Assembly (NCBI GenBank): GCA_949294185.1
Contig: CASFGA010000002.1
Span: forward strand, 186,001-250,000
DNA from: an uncultured Bacteroides sp.
GTDB taxonomy: Bacteria > Bacteroidota > Bacteroidia > Bacteroidales > Bacteroidaceae
Direction: 5' to 3'
DNA: 64,000 bases
Made by a program: the position numbers and the translations under genes. This document shows, piece by piece, positions 8,406-18,303 of the stretch; positions within the stretch are counted from its first letter, which is position 1; each line of letters opens with the position of its first letter. The notes beneath the pieces are model-generated. The model did no database searches. It was not told the origin of the DNA and saw only the letters and a list, made by a program, of their open reading frames with translations.

Positions 8406-9515
8406 ATGTCAGACAACAATACACTTTTAGAAAAGCTGGACGGACTTGTGTCACGGTTTGAAGAAATCTCTACCTTGATAACCGACCCTTCCGTCATTGC
8501 CGACCAAAAACGCTACGTAAAGCTGACCAAAGAATACAAGGAGCTAAGCGACATCATGAAAGCGCGCAAAGAATATCTGGACTGCCTGAACGGTCTGGAA
8601 GAAGCCAAGAGCATGATGAATGAAAGCGATCCGGAAATGAAGGAGATGGCACGCGAAGAGGCGGCGCACTGCGAGGCGCGCATACCGGAGTTAGAAGAAA
8701 AAATCAAGCTGCTGCTCGTCCCCGCCGACCCGCAAGACGACAGAAACGCCATTTTGGAAATACGAGGAGGAACGGGTGGCGATGAAGCGGCCATTTTTGC
8801 CGGGGACTTATTCCGCATGTACACCAAGTATTGTGAGTCGAAAGGTTGGAGATTAGAAGTTTCGAGTGCCAGTGAAGGAGCATCCGGAGGCTTCAAAGAA
8901 ATCATTTGCTCCGTATCAGGAGAAAAGGTTTACGGGACACTGAAATACGAATCGGGCGTTCATCGCGTACAGCGTGTACCGGCAACCGAAACGCAAGGCC
9001 GCGTACATACTTCGGCCGCATCTGTAGCGGTGCTGCCGGAAGCCGAGCCTTTCGATGTGGAAATCAATGAAGGAGAAATAAAGTGGGATACCTTCCGGAG
9101 CAGCGGTGCCGGCGGACAGAACGTAAACAAAGTGGAATCGGGCGTGCGCCTGCGGTATAACTGGAAGAATCCCAATACCGGAGTGGTGGAAGAAATACTC
9201 ATCGAGTGTACCGAGACCCGTGACCAACCCAAGAATAAAGAACGCGCCCTTTCCCGTCTCCGTACATTCATCTACGACAAAGAGCATCAGAAATATATAG
9301 ATGATATAGCATCAAAACGCAAGACAATGGTCAGCACAGGCGACCGTTCGGCCAAGATACGTACCTACAACTATCCGCAGGGGCGAATCACCGACCATCG
9401 CATCAACTATACAATCTATAATCTGGCTGCATTCATGGACGGCGACATCCAGGACTGCATCGACCATCTCATCATAGCCGAGAATGCCGAAAGACTGAAA
9501 GAAAGCGAACTGTAA
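8406..9515 (+). CDS. prfA: Peptide chain release factor 1
   Basis: 369 residues; class I release factor that reads UAA and UAG and triggers peptidyl-tRNA hydrolysis. The stop-codon-reading PxT motif is present (PAT, residues 192-194, in RVQRVPATETQGR), which separates RF1 from RF2 (SPF). The catalytic GGQ loop is at 236-238 (SGAGGQNVNK). An N-terminal helical domain fills residues 1-110. The length fits the family. It is transcribed with the DUF4153 gene 11 bases downstream, and pyrF follows. Confidence 0.97.
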   Translation: MSDNNTLLEKLDGLVSRFEEISTLITDPSVIADQKRYVKLTKEYKELSDIMKARKEYLDCLNGLEEAKSMMNESDPEMKEMAREEAAHCEARIPELEEKIKLLLVPADPQDDRNAILEIRGGTGGDEAAIFAGDLFRMYTKYCESKGWRLEVSSASEGASGGFKEIICSVSGEKVYGTLKYESGVHRVQRVPATETQGRVHTSAASVAVLPEAEPFDVEINEGEIKWDTFRSSGAGGQNVNKVESGVRLRYNWKNPNTGVVEEILIECTETRDQPKNKERALSRLRTFIYDKEHQKYIDDIASKRKTMVSTGDRSAKIRTYNYPQGRITDHRINYTIYNLAAFMDGDIQDCIDHLIIAENAERLKESEL

Positions 9516-9526
9516 ATACACCGGTC

Positions 9527-11248
9527 ATGACAAAGGATTTCTTTAAGCAAACGTTCTATACATTAGGGGAAGCGTTTCACAACTGCCTGAGACGATTCCC
9601 CGTGACGGTTTGTTTCGTCTTTGCCTTGACCGGATATCTGATTTTTCTCACCTCTCTACAGAAAGTCGATGCGGAGGAAAAGCTGCTGTTCATCTGGGGA
9701 TACTATCTGTCGGTAGGCACACTGCTGTCGCTTACCCTTCATCTGTGGTGCGAAGAAATGACAAAAAAGTCGAGCCGCCTTGTCACCCACGCCGTCGGTC
9801 ATGTCGCACTGCTGGCGGATACGCTTTTTCTCTATACGCTTTCACTGGAACAGTCTCTCACAGAAATAGGCATCGCCCACGGAGCAGGCTTGCTGGCACT
9901 GGGCCTGTCGGTATTCTTTCTTTCGTTCATCAAGGAGAAAAACGACATTGCAAGCTGGAACTTCACCCTGTCCTGCATCACAGCCTTCGCTACTGCCTGC
10001 ATCGTGGGAGGTATCATGAGCGGAGGAATCAGTTTGCTGGTTCTTTCCCTCCACCAGCTCTTCGGGATGTACATCGACGCCACATGCTACCTGTACATAT
10101 TGATACTATGCAATGTCACGCTTGCCCTGATGCTGTTTTTGGGACTGCTGCCAAAAGGACGCGCCAAGCACGACCGACAGCCGCAAGACAAGGACTTTCT
10201 GGTCAAGACCATCCATTATCTGTTTCTTCCACTTGTGACGGGATATCTGATTGTGCTTTATATCTATGCCTTTCAAATATTAGTCAGATGGGAACTCCCT
10301 ACCGGATGGGTATCGTGGCTTGTCACCGCTCTTATGGCAGGCTGCATTGTCATCGAGTTCGGCCTTTATCCGGCACGCATGGCCAGGGAAAAGCGATGGA
10401 ACAACCGCATCGCGCGATACCTTCCGCTGCTGATACTGCCGCTTCTGATGCTGATGACGGTGGGCATCGCCCGCCGATTCAGCGATTACGGCATCTCCGT
10501 CAACCGACTTTATCTGATAACCTTCAACGTATGGTGCTATCTGGTCTGCATCGGGCTTTTCATCACACGGGCGAGGCGCATCAACTGGATACCGATTTCG
10601 TTTGCAGCCGTCTTTCTGCTTACCTCCGTACTGCCGGTCAACTATGCAAGCATCACGCGCTGGTGCCTCCATCGCGACATCGAGCAGGCGATGGTACAAT
10701 CGGGCATCACGCAGCGCCCCCTTTCACAAAGGCAATATGAGGACTGGCTCAGGACACTGCCCGCCGGAACCACCGCCAGCATAAACGGCAAGGTGAGGTA
10801 TCTGGACAACTGGTTCGGACAGGAAAGCATCGGCGACCTGATAAGCGAGCTGGTTGACATCATGGACAATGACACTGTAACCGCAGAAGAACCTACGGTC
10901 ACCCTTGAAGGGCACTTCGACAGGAGAGCAAAAATAATTATCCCCGCGGGATACCGGCAGTTTGTTGCGGTTAAAAACGAATTATTCTCCTATCCTTCTG
11001 CCGAACACAAGTCAGGAAAACTTTCCATACCGGTAAGCCAGTGGATTGACGGCTCGGCAGACACGATACACATCCGTGTAGAAACACTGAAAGAATTGAA
11101 CAAACAGGCCGAACAAAAGGGTCTGTCCGGCATCTGGCTTGAGTGCAGCTCCGACAGATACCGGTTTATGCTGACCTCATTCCATTATTCTTATTACGAC
11201 GGGGACGAAGCCAACCTCATCCTCAACGGCTATCTATTCATGAAATAA
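9527..11248 (+). CDS. DUF4153 multi-pass membrane protein
   Basis: 573 residues. The first 370 or so form about ten hydrophobic segments (for example VTVCFVFALTGYLIFLTSL near residues 26-44 and LILPLLMLMTVGIA near 302-315); the last 200 residues are hydrophilic and probably form a soluble domain. The layout fits DUF4153, a Bacteroidetes family without an established function. It lies 11 bases after prfA and 20 bases before pyrF, all on the plus strand, so it is likely co-transcribed, but neither neighbour points to a role. No catalytic motif is seen. Confidence 0.75.
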   Translation: MTKDFFKQTFYTLGEAFHNCLRRFPVTVCFVFALTGYLIFLTSLQKVDAEEKLLFIWGYYLSVGTLLSLTLHLWCEEMTKKSSRLVTHAVGHVALLADTLFLYTLSLEQSLTEIGIAHGAGLLALGLSVFFLSFIKEKNDIASWNFTLSCITAFATACIVGGIMSGGISLLVLSLHQLFGMYIDATCYLYILILCNVTLALMLFLGLLPKGRAKHDRQPQDKDFLVKTIHYLFLPLVTGYLIVLYIYAFQILVRWELPTGWVSWLVTALMAGCIVIEFGLYPARMAREKRWNNRIARYLPLLILPLLMLMTVGIARRFSDYGISVNRLYLITFNVWCYLVCIGLFITRARRINWIPISFAAVFLLTSVLPVNYASITRWCLHRDIEQAMVQSGITQRPLSQRQYEDWLRTLPAGTTASINGKVRYLDNWFGQESIGDLISELVDIMDNDTVTAEEPTVTLEGHFDRRAKIIIPAGYRQFVAVKNELFSYPSAEHKSGKLSIPVSQWIDGSADTIHIRVETLKELNKQAEQKGLSGIWLECSSDRYRFMLTSFHYSYYDGDEANLILNGYLFMK

Positions 11249-11268
11249 CCTATTAAACCAAACGAGAT

Positions 11269-12093
11269 ATGAACAAACAACAACTTTTTGAAAACATCAA
11301 GCGCAAGAAATCATTCCTCTGTGTGGGACTGGATACAGATATCAAGAAAATTCCCGAGCATCTGCTGAAGGAAGAAGACCCGATTTTCGCCTTCAACAAA
11401 GCCATCATCGACGCGACAGCGCCCTACTGCATCGCCTACAAGCCCAATCTGGCCTTCTATGAAAGCATGGGCGTAAAAGGATGGATAGCTTTTGAAAAGA
11501 CCGTACAATACATCAAGACAAACTATCCCAACCAGTTCATCATCGCCGATGCCAAGAGGGGAGACATCGGAAACACTTCGGCCATGTATGCCCGCACTTT
11601 CTTCGAAGAATTGGATATCGATGCCGTGACCGTAGCTCCATATATGGGAGAAGACAGCGTCACGCCATTCCTTACTTATAAAGGGAAATGGGTGATTTTG
11701 CTGGCGCTGACCTCAAACAAAGGCTCACATGATTTCCAGCTTACGACCGACGAAAGCGGCGAACGCCTCTTTGAGAAAGTATTGCGGAAATCGCAAGAAT
11801 GGGCCGATGACGAATGCATGATGTACGTAGTCGGTGCCACCCAAGGACGCATGTTCGAGGATATCCGCAAGATTGCACCGGATCACTTTCTGTTGGTTCC
11901 CGGCATCGGTGCACAAGGCGGCTCGTTGGAAGAAGTCTGCCAATATGGGATGACCCGCGAATGCGGACTGATTGTAAACTCCAGCCGTGCCATCATTTAT
12001 GCAGACAAAGGTGAGACATTTGCCAAGACAGCAGGCGAAGAAGCCTTGAAAGTGCAACGACAGATGGAAGAACAGCTCAAAGCGATTTTATAA
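11269..12093 (+). CDS. pyrF: Orotidine 5'-phosphate decarboxylase, type 2
   Basis: 274 residues; converts OMP to UMP, the last step of de novo pyrimidine synthesis, in the cytoplasm. The catalytic Asp-Lys-Asp element is visible as [12 protein letters not shown] (about residues 93-104), and the N-terminal CVGLDTD substrate loop is at about 18-24. The length and the GNTSAMYA sequence after the active site mark the type 2 (about 270-residue) branch rather than the shorter E. coli type. It ends the purM/prfA/DUF4153 run; a 173-base gap separates it from lpxD. Confidence 0.95.
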   Translation: MNKQQLFENIKRKKSFLCVGLDTDIKKIPEHLLKEEDPIFAFNKAIIDATAPYCIAYKPNLAFYESMGVKGWIAFEKTVQYIKTNYPNQFIIADAKRGDIGNTSAMYARTFFEELDIDAVTVAPYMGEDSVTPFLTYKGKWVILLALTSNKGSHDFQLTTDESGERLFEKVLRKSQEWADDECMMYVVGATQGRMFEDIRKIAPDHFLLVPGIGAQGGSLEEVCQYGMTRECGLIVNSSRAIIYADKGETFAKTAGEEALKVQRQMEEQLKAIL

Positions 12094-12178
12094 TCTGAAG
12101 AACAAAGATTTTCAAGGTTTTCAGGAGCAAAAGGAGAAATAATTGGTATTTTTCACGGATTTCTAAAAAAAAAATACG

Positions 12179-12185
12179 TAATTTG
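12179..12185 (+). promoter_or_regulatory. Candidate -7 element of the lpx operon
   Basis: TAATTTG, a one-base-shorter version of TAnnTTTG, followed by CATAA, lies 81 bases before lpxD. The same 7-mer precedes fusA2 and the 58-residue membrane protein gene. No clear -33 box. Confidence 0.35.
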
Positions 12186-12266
12186 CATAATTAACAGAAG
12201 CCTATGCCCAATGAGGCATAAGCCAAGCAAAAATTAAGACAAAAAAGAACAAAAGATAGGATTATT

Positions 12267-13307
12267 ATGGAGTTCTCAGCCAAACAAATTGCAGAATACG
12301 TCCAAGGAACCGTCATCGGAGACGAAAATGCAACCGTACATACCTTTGCCAAGATAGAAGAAGGTATTCCGGGAGCGTTATCTTTCCTCTCCAATCCCAA
12401 ATATACTCATTATATTTATAATACCCAGTCTTCTATCGTTCTTGTAAACAAAGATTTTGAACCGGAACATGAGGTCAAGCCCACACTCATCAAGGTGGAT
12501 GACGCTTACGAAAGTCTGGCAAGACTCATGACTCTGTACGAATCTCACCAACCCAAAAAGAAAGGGATTGACCCTCTGGCATCGGTTGCCAAGAATGCAA
12601 AAATAGGAGAAAACGTTTATATAGGGCCTTTTGCCTGTATAGAAGAGGGAGCGGAAATAGGCGACAACACCTGCATACACCCTCATGCTGTAGTAGGCTG
12701 CAATGCAAAAATTGGTACCGGTACGGTTCTTTATCCGCATGTCACCGTCTATCATGACTGTCGCATAGGGAACAACTGCATTCTGCATGCGGGAGCAGTC
12801 ATCGGAGCAGACGGCTTCGGATTTGCCCCATCGCCTTCCGGATATGAAAAGATACCTCAAATCGGCATCGCCATACTGGAAGACAATGTGGAGATAGGAG
12901 CTAATGCCTGCGTTGACCGGGCTACAATGGGAGCGACCATTATACATAAAGGTGTAAAGTTGGACAATCTGGTCCAGATAGCTCACAATGTACAGATAGG
13001 CAGCAATACAGTCATGGCTTCACAAGTCGGAGTGGCAGGTTCGGCCAAAGTCGGCGAATGGTGTATGTTTGGCGGACAGGTGGGAGTAGCAGGACATATC
13101 ACAATCGGCGACCATGTAACCGTAGGCGCACAGTCCGGTATCCCCGGAAACACCAAATCAGGAGTGACGCTGATGGGATATCCGGCTATCGATCCCAAGC
13201 AGTTTGCACGTTCGGCAGCCATCTATAAAAAGCTTCCGGACATGTATACCGAATTAGGAAGACTACAAAAAGAAATTGAAGAATTAAAGAAACAACTAAA
13301 CAAATAA
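12267..13307 (+). CDS. lpxD: UDP-3-O-(3-hydroxyacyl)glucosamine N-acyltransferase
   Basis: 346 residues; adds the second hydroxyacyl chain (from acyl-ACP) to UDP-3-O-acylglucosamine in lipid A synthesis, at the cytoplasmic side of the inner membrane. A small N-terminal uridine-binding domain (residues 1-100) is followed by a left-handed parallel beta-helix of hexapeptide repeats (such as [20 protein letters not shown], about 111-130) and a C-terminal helical extension ([15 protein letters not shown]). The family active-site His is in the [10 protein letters not shown] stretch (about 235-244). First gene of lpxD, lpxC-fabZ, lpxA, separated from the next by 4 bases. Confidence 0.96.
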   Translation: MEFSAKQIAEYVQGTVIGDENATVHTFAKIEEGIPGALSFLSNPKYTHYIYNTQSSIVLVNKDFEPEHEVKPTLIKVDDAYESLARLMTLYESHQPKKKGIDPLASVAKNAKIGENVYIGPFACIEEGAEIGDNTCIHPHAVVGCNAKIGTGTVLYPHVTVYHDCRIGNNCILHAGAVIGADGFGFAPSPSGYEKIPQIGIAILEDNVEIGANACVDRATMGATIIHKGVKLDNLVQIAHNVQIGSNTVMASQVGVAGSAKVGEWCMFGGQVGVAGHITIGDHVTVGAQSGIPGNTKSGVTLMGYPAIDPKQFARSAAIYKKLPDMYTELGRLQKEIEELKKQLNK

Positions 13308-13311
13308 ACCC

Positions 13312-14697
13312 ATGCTGAAACAACAAACCTTAAAAGGCAGTTTTTCATTGAACGGGAAAGGGCTTCACACAGGGGTCAAATTGACCGTTACATTCAATCC
13401 TGCCCCAGAGCATTACGGGTATAAGATACAACGAATCGACCTTGACGACCAACCGATACTGGATGCGGTAGCTGAAAACGTTATCGATACGACGCGCGGT
13501 ACCGTCTTAGGGAAAAATGGGATAAAGATCAGCACGGTCGAACACGCGTTGGCAGCACTTTATGCAGCCGGTATAGACAACTGTCTCATACAGGTAAACG
13601 GACCGGAATTCCCTATTCTGGACGGCAGCGCCAAGGCTTATGTGGAATGTATCAAACGTGTAGGCATCGAAGAACAGGCCGCCCCGAAAGATTATTACAT
13701 TATCAAATCAAAGATTGAATTCCGCGATGAAGAGACGGGGTCTTCCATAATCGTCTTGCCGGACGACAAATTCAGTGTAAATGTCTTAATCTCCTACGAT
13801 TCCCAAATACTGAACAATCAGTATGCAACTTTGGAAAACATGAATGATTTTCCCGCAGAGATTGCTTCAGCGCGCACTTTTGTTTTTGTTCGCGAAATAG
13901 AACCGCTGCTGAACGCCGGGTTAATCAAAGGAGGCGATTTGGATAATGCCATTGTCATTTATGAAAGGCAGATGACGCAAGAAAATTTCGACAAACTTGC
14001 AGATGTAATGAAAGTGCCCCACATGGATGCAAAACACTTGGGATATATCAACCATATTCCTCTTGTATGGTCAAACGAACCGGCACGCCATAAACTGTTA
14101 GATATCATCGGAGATCTTGCGCTGACCGGAAAGCCAATCAAAGGACGCATCATAGCCACACGGCCAGGACATACCATCAACAACAAATTTGCCCGCCAGT
14201 TACGCAAAGAGATTCGCCTGCACGAAATCCAGGCACCCATTTACAACTGCAACGAAGAGCCGTTGATGGATGTCAACCGCATCCGGGAACTGCTTCCCCA
14301 CCGCTATCCATTCCAGTTGGTGGACAAGGTAATAGCGATAGGAGCCAACCATATCGTGGGCGTAAAGAATGTCACATCAAACGAACCATTCTTCCAAGGA
14401 CACTTTCCACAAGAGCCGGTCATGCCAGGCGTGCTTCAAATAGAGGCGATGGCACAGGTCGGCGGACTGCTGGTCCTTAACTCTGTAGACGAACCGGAAA
14501 AATACTCAACTTATTTCCTGAAGATAGACAACGTAAAGTTCCGTCATAAAGTAGTTCCGGGAGATACATTAATTTTCCGTGTCGAATTGATGGCACCCAT
14601 CCGCCGTGGCATATCGACCATGAAAGGCTATATTTTCGTCGGCGAGAAGATTGTCTGTGAAGCTGAATTTATGGCACAAATCGTAAAGAACAAATAA
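13312..14697 (+). CDS. lpxC-fabZ: Bifunctional UDP-3-O-acyl-N-acetylglucosamine deacetylase / 3-hydroxyacyl-ACP dehydratase
   Basis: 461 residues formed by two enzymes. Residues 1-310 are LpxC, the zinc deacetylase that commits to lipid A synthesis; the zinc ligand His is in STVEHALAAL (about 77-86) and the second metal site in RHKLLDIIGDLAL (about 259-271). Residues 318-461 are FabZ, the dehydratase of fatty-acid elongation, with HRYPFQLVDKV and the active-site FFQGHFPQEPVMPG segment (His near 362). The fusion is well known in Bacteroidetes and couples two enzymes that compete for the same hydroxyacyl-ACP pool. Four bases after lpxD and 69 before lpxA. Confidence 0.96.
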   Translation: MLKQQTLKGSFSLNGKGLHTGVKLTVTFNPAPEHYGYKIQRIDLDDQPILDAVAENVIDTTRGTVLGKNGIKISTVEHALAALYAAGIDNCLIQVNGPEFPILDGSAKAYVECIKRVGIEEQAAPKDYYIIKSKIEFRDEETGSSIIVLPDDKFSVNVLISYDSQILNNQYATLENMNDFPAEIASARTFVFVREIEPLLNAGLIKGGDLDNAIVIYERQMTQENFDKLADVMKVPHMDAKHLGYINHIPLVWSNEPARHKLLDIIGDLALTGKPIKGRIIATRPGHTINNKFARQLRKEIRLHEIQAPIYNCNEEPLMDVNRIRELLPHRYPFQLVDKVIAIGANHIVGVKNVTSNEPFFQGHFPQEPVMPGVLQIEAMAQVGGLLVLNSVDEPEKYSTYFLKIDNVKFRHKVVPGDTLIFRVELMAPIRRGISTMKGYIFVGEKIVCEAEFMAQIVKNK

Positions 14698-14766
14698 TTA
14701 TTTATAGATAGAAGAATAAAGAATGACATATTCCACTTTTCTTTATCATTCATTTAATTAGAAAAC

Positions 14767-15534
14767 ATGATTAGTCCATTAGCATATATACATCCCGAAG
14801 CCCAAATCGGTGAAAACGTAGAGATCGGCCCATTTGTCTTTATCGACAAGAATGTAGTTATCGGCGACAACAACACCATTATGTCCAATGCCAATATCTT
14901 ATATGGAGCACGCATCGGAAACGGGAACCGCATTTTTCCCGGAGCGGTCATCGGGGCCATTCCTCAAGACCTCAAGTTCCGGGGAGAGGAAACCACAGCC
15001 GAAATCGGAGACAACAACACAATCCGTGAAAATGTGACCATAAACAGAGGGACGGCAGCAAAGGGAAAAACCGTGGTAGGCAACAACAATCTGCTCATGG
15101 AAGGTGTGCATGTGGCGCACGATACACTGGTGGGAAGCGGATGCATAATAGGCAATTCAACCAAGATGGCAGGTGAAGTCATCATCGATGACAATGCCAT
15201 CGTCAGCGCCAATGTGCTCATGCACCAGTTTTGCCGTGTTGGAGGATACGTAATGATTCAGGGAGGATGCCGTTTCAGCAAAGACATCCCTCCTTTTATC
15301 ATAGCCGGACGCGAACCTATCGCCTATTGCGGCATCAATATTGTAGGGCTGCGCCGCCGGGGATTCTCTAATGAACTGATAGAAAACATACACAACGCCT
15401 ACCGGATTATCTATAACAGCGGGAAGATTGTTACGGAAGCACTCGAACAGATACGGCAGGAAATACCGATGAGCAAAGAAATAGAATACATCGTTTCTTT
15501 TGTTGAAAATTCACAACGAGGTATCATACGGTAA
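14767..15534 (+). CDS. lpxA: Acyl-ACP--UDP-N-acetylglucosamine O-acyltransferase
   Basis: 255 residues; first enzyme of lipid A synthesis, moving a hydroxyacyl chain from ACP to UDP-GlcNAc. The protein starts directly with hexapeptide repeats (SPLAYIHPEAQIGENVEIGP), and the beta-helix runs to about residue 190. The catalytic His lies in the GVHVAHDTLVG stretch (about 115-125). The last 60 residues are the helical C-terminal domain (NAYRIIYNSGKI). Third gene of the lpx operon. Confidence 0.96.
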   Translation: MISPLAYIHPEAQIGENVEIGPFVFIDKNVVIGDNNTIMSNANILYGARIGNGNRIFPGAVIGAIPQDLKFRGEETTAEIGDNNTIRENVTINRGTAAKGKTVVGNNNLLMEGVHVAHDTLVGSGCIIGNSTKMAGEVIIDDNAIVSANVLMHQFCRVGGYVMIQGGCRFSKDIPPFIIAGREPIAYCGINIVGLRRRGFSNELIENIHNAYRIIYNSGKIVTEALEQIRQEIPMSKEIEYIVSFVENSQRGIIR

Positions 15535-15586
15535 AAAGATTTTTGTATCTTTACCCGTCCAATAAACGAAAAAAAACAAAACGGCA

Positions 15587-16141
15587 ATGGTATACAAATT
15601 TAGAATTATATCCGATGAAGCTGACGACTTCTTAAGAGAAATAAAGATTGACTCTGAAGCCACTTTCTATGACCTGCATGAAGCAATCCTGAAGTCTGCC
15701 GGCTATAAAGACGATCAGATGACTTCTTTCTTTATCTGCGACGACGACTGGGAAAAGGAAATAGAAATAACATTGGAGGACATGGGAGGCGGAAGTTCTG
15801 AGGAAGATACATTTGTAATGAAAGAAACTCCTCTGAGCGAATTGCTGGAAGACGAAAAGCAAAAGTTGCTCTATGTTTTCGATCCGCTTGCCGAACGTGT
15901 ATTCTTTATCGAACTGTCTGAAATCATCACGGGAAAAGACCTTCAAAAGGCAGTCTGCTCACGGAAAGAGGGAGAAGCGCCCAAGCAAACGATTGACTTC
16001 GATGAGCAGATGAACGCCAATACCTCGCTCGACCTTGACGAAAACTTCTATGGCGACCAGGAATTCGACATGGATGACTTTGATCCAGACGGCTTCGATA
16101 TGGGTGGAGGGGGAAATCCTTATGACGAAGACAAGTATTGA
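15587..16141 (+). CDS. Plasmid pRiA4b ORF-3-like protein
   Basis: 184 residues. Residues 1-125 fit the pRiA4b ORF-3 family: YKFRIISDEADDFLREI, an N-terminal beta-hairpin, then an SFFICDDDWEKEIEI segment and repeated acidic loops. The function of the family is not established. The last 45 residues are extremely acidic and Gly/Asp-rich (for example FDMDDFDPDGFDMGGGGNP), likely disordered. The gene lies 52 bases after lpxA and before miaA, with a strong hairpin terminator (16169-16245) behind it, so it appears to close the lpx transcript. Confidence 0.75.
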   Translation: MVYKFRIISDEADDFLREIKIDSEATFYDLHEAILKSAGYKDDQMTSFFICDDDWEKEIEITLEDMGGGSSEEDTFVMKETPLSELLEDEKQKLLYVFDPLAERVFFIELSEIITGKDLQKAVCSRKEGEAPKQTIDFDEQMNANTSLDLDENFYGDQEFDMDDFDPDGFDMGGGGNPYDEDKY

Positions 16142-16168
16142 CCTCATCCGATAAAAAAAGACATTCCG

Positions 16169-16245
16169 AAAGCACGGATTATACGGATTCCAAAAAGGTT
16201 AATCCAAGACATTAGCCATACCAGTCCGTATGATTCGTGCTTTTT
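16169..16245 (+). terminator. Rho-independent terminator after the pRiA4b ORF-3-like gene
   Basis: Arms AAAGCACG (16169-16176) and CGTGCTTTTT (16236-16245) enclose further pairing between ATACGGA and TCCGTAT. A run of T follows the right arm. An in-frame ATG at 16230 for miaA lies inside the right arm, arguing against it as the start. Confidence 0.6.
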
Positions 16246-16265
16246 ACTTTATATCAGAAACGACT

Positions 16266-17345
16266 ATGCAAGCTCCCACACTTATCGTACTCGTAGGCCC
16301 GACAGGTGTCGGGAAGACTGAACTCAGTCTGAAAATCGCAGAAAACTGGCATAGTGAAATAATCTCTGCCGATTCCCGCCAACTGTATGCTCCACTGAAA
16401 ATAGGAACAGCCGCCCCCACGCCAGAGCAGCTTGCCCGTGTTCCCCATCACTTTGTCGGCATCCTGCAACTTACCGACTATTACAGCGCAGCCCAATATG
16501 AGGCTGAAGTCTTGAAAAAACTGGAAGAGCTTTTCAAGACGCATTCCGTGGTACTGCTCACCGGAGGTTCGATGATGTATGTGGATGCTGTATGCAAGGG
16601 AATCGACGATATTCCTACTGTAGACAAAGACACCCGTGAACTGATGATGACGCGATATGAAACGGAAGGACTGGAACGTTTGTGCGCGGAACTAAAACTT
16701 TTGGATCCTGCATATTACGCCATTGTAGACCGCAAAAACCCAAAACGCGTCATTCATGCGCTCGAAATCTGCTATATGACGGGCAAGACCTATACCTCTT
16801 TCCGCACGCAAAGCCATAAGCAACGCCCTTTCCGTATCCTGAAAATCGGTCTGCGGCGCGAACGGGAAGAACTTTATGACCGTATCAACCGCCGCGTAGA
16901 CCTGATGATGGAAGAAGGGCTGCTTGAGGAAGCGCGCAGTGTCTACCCTTATAAACATCTCAATTCACTGAACACTGTAGGCTATAAAGAGCTGTTCCGG
17001 TATTTTGACGGAGAATGGACACTGCCTTTCGCCATAGAGAAAATCAAGCAGAATTCCCGAATCTATTCCCGAAAACAACTGACATGGTTCAAGCGTGATC
17101 TGGGCATAACCTGGTTTCACCCAAGCCAGGAAGAAGAGATATTGGGACATATCAAAAATACAAGCCTCCCCTGCCTGCCACCATTTGGGAAAGACATTCC
17201 GCCGCGAAAAAAAGCCTTTTCCCCGGCATCAGAAAAAGATTTCATCCCTCAAACAGGACACGATGCCCCATCAAAAACCTCACCTAACGCTTCAAATCGG
17301 AGAATAACCGCCGCCCGCACACCATTGCCTGCCACAAGATACTGA
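16266..17345 (+). CDS. miaA: tRNA dimethylallyltransferase with unusual C-terminal tail
   Basis: 359 residues from the ATG at 16266; an ATG 36 bases upstream lies in the terminator hairpin. MiaA adds a dimethylallyl group to A37 of tRNAs that read codons starting with U. The P-loop is GPTGVGKT (about residues 11-18), followed by the DSRQLY loop (about 37-42), a [11 protein letters not shown] segment and [14 protein letters not shown]. The conserved enzyme ends near [11 protein letters not shown] (about residue 300). The remaining 55 or so residues are rich in Pro, Lys and Ser, resemble nothing familiar, and overlap the convergent glycosyltransferase by 62 bases. Loss of an original stop codon is the likely cause. 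Confidence 0.9.
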   Translation: MQAPTLIVLVGPTGVGKTELSLKIAENWHSEIISADSRQLYAPLKIGTAAPTPEQLARVPHHFVGILQLTDYYSAAQYEAEVLKKLEELFKTHSVVLLTGGSMMYVDAVCKGIDDIPTVDKDTRELMMTRYETEGLERLCAELKLLDPAYYAIVDRKNPKRVIHALEICYMTGKTYTSFRTQSHKQRPFRILKIGLRREREELYDRINRRVDLMMEEGLLEEARSVYPYKHLNSLNTVGYKELFRYFDGEWTLPFAIEKIKQNSRIYSRKQLTWFKRDLGITWFHPSQEEEILGHIKNTSLPCLPPFGKDIPPRKKAFSPASEKDFIPQTGHDAPSKTSPNASNRRITAARTPLPATRY

Positions 17346-18303
17346 AGCGAAAACGCTCCGGAATATCCGTCTGCACAGTGCGGCGCAGATTTTCGCGCCG
17401 GTTCTCCTCAAACAGCGGGCGCATCCGACAATATTCCTGACGGGCACTGACCACAGCACGTGCATTCTGAAAATCAGCCTTCAAGAAAAAAACCGCCGCC
17501 GCAATATAATCCAGACACCAGCGAAGACGCATAACCGGACGCAATTCATGCGCCGGAAGATTCTTATAAAGCATCAGCAGATTATTCCGGAAATTCAAAA
17601 AGGTCTTTCTCGGATTTTCCTTTTTCAGTGTAGCCGCCCCCACATGATACACTTTGCTGAACGGAAGACAAACTATGCCATAGCCGCGGCTTCGCAAACG
17701 CCAGCAAAGATCTATTTCCTCCATGTGCGCAAAGAACCGCCCATCAAGTCCGCCGACCTCCCGATATGCCTGCAAACGTATCAGGAGCGCGGCCCCCGTA
17801 GCCCAGAATACCGGAATCACTTCATCATACTGCCCTCTATCCTCCTCAACCGAACCGAATATACGCCCGCGACAAAAGGGATAACCGTAATAATCGATAA
17901 ACCCTCCTGCCGCTCCGGCATATTCAAAACGGTTCTTTTCACGGAAACTCAGCAGCTTCGGCTGGCAGGCGGCTACCTCGGGATGCGCATCCATATAGTC
18001 TGTCATCCGGGAGAGCCATCCGGGAGCAACCTCCACATCACTGTTAAGCAACACCACATACTCCGCTTCCACCCTTTCAAAAGCCTTGTTATATCCGTCC
18101 GCAAATCCATAGTTCTCAGGCAAGCGAATCAGCCGCACCTCAGGAAATTCCCATTTCACAAGCTCACAAGAATTGTCTGTCGAGCCATTATCCACCACAC
18201 AGACCTCTGTATCTTCGCCTTTTGAACAGGCCAGCACGGAAGGAAGAAAGCGGCGAAGCATCTCAACACCGTTCCAATTCAGTATGACGACAGCCGTTTT
18301 CAT
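17284..18303 (-). CDS. Family 2 glycosyltransferase
   Basis: 339 residues; GT-A fold. The N-terminus [20 protein letters not shown] (residues 5-24) is typical of rhamnosyl- and related transferases. The nucleotide-sugar site is seen in [10 protein letters not shown] (about 35-44), and the DxD-like motif is LLNSDVEV (about 84-91). [20 protein letters not shown] segment (about 179-197) is the acceptor-side motif of this family. The C-terminal 80 residues are Arg-rich. It starts 4 bases inside the end of mtaB (overlapping ATG/stop), so it is translated from the same message; a functional link with tRNA modification is not evident. The 3' end overlaps miaA. Confidence 0.85.
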   Translation of the reverse strand: MKTAVVILNWNGVEMLRRFLPSVLACSKGEDTEVCVVDNGSTDNSCELVKWEFPEVRLIRLPENYGFADGYNKAFERVEAEYVVLLNSDVEVAPGWLSRMTDYMDAHPEVAACQPKLLSFREKNRFEYAGAAGGFIDYYGYPFCRGRIFGSVEEDRGQYDEVIPVFWATGAALLIRLQAYREVGGLDGRFFAHMEEIDLCWRLRSRGYGIVCLPFSKVYHVGAATLKKENPRKTFLNFRNNLLMLYKNLPAHELRPVMRLRWCLDYIAAAVFFLKADFQNARAVVSARQEYCRMRPLFEENRRENLRRTVQTDIPERFRFSILWQAMVCGRRLFSDLKR

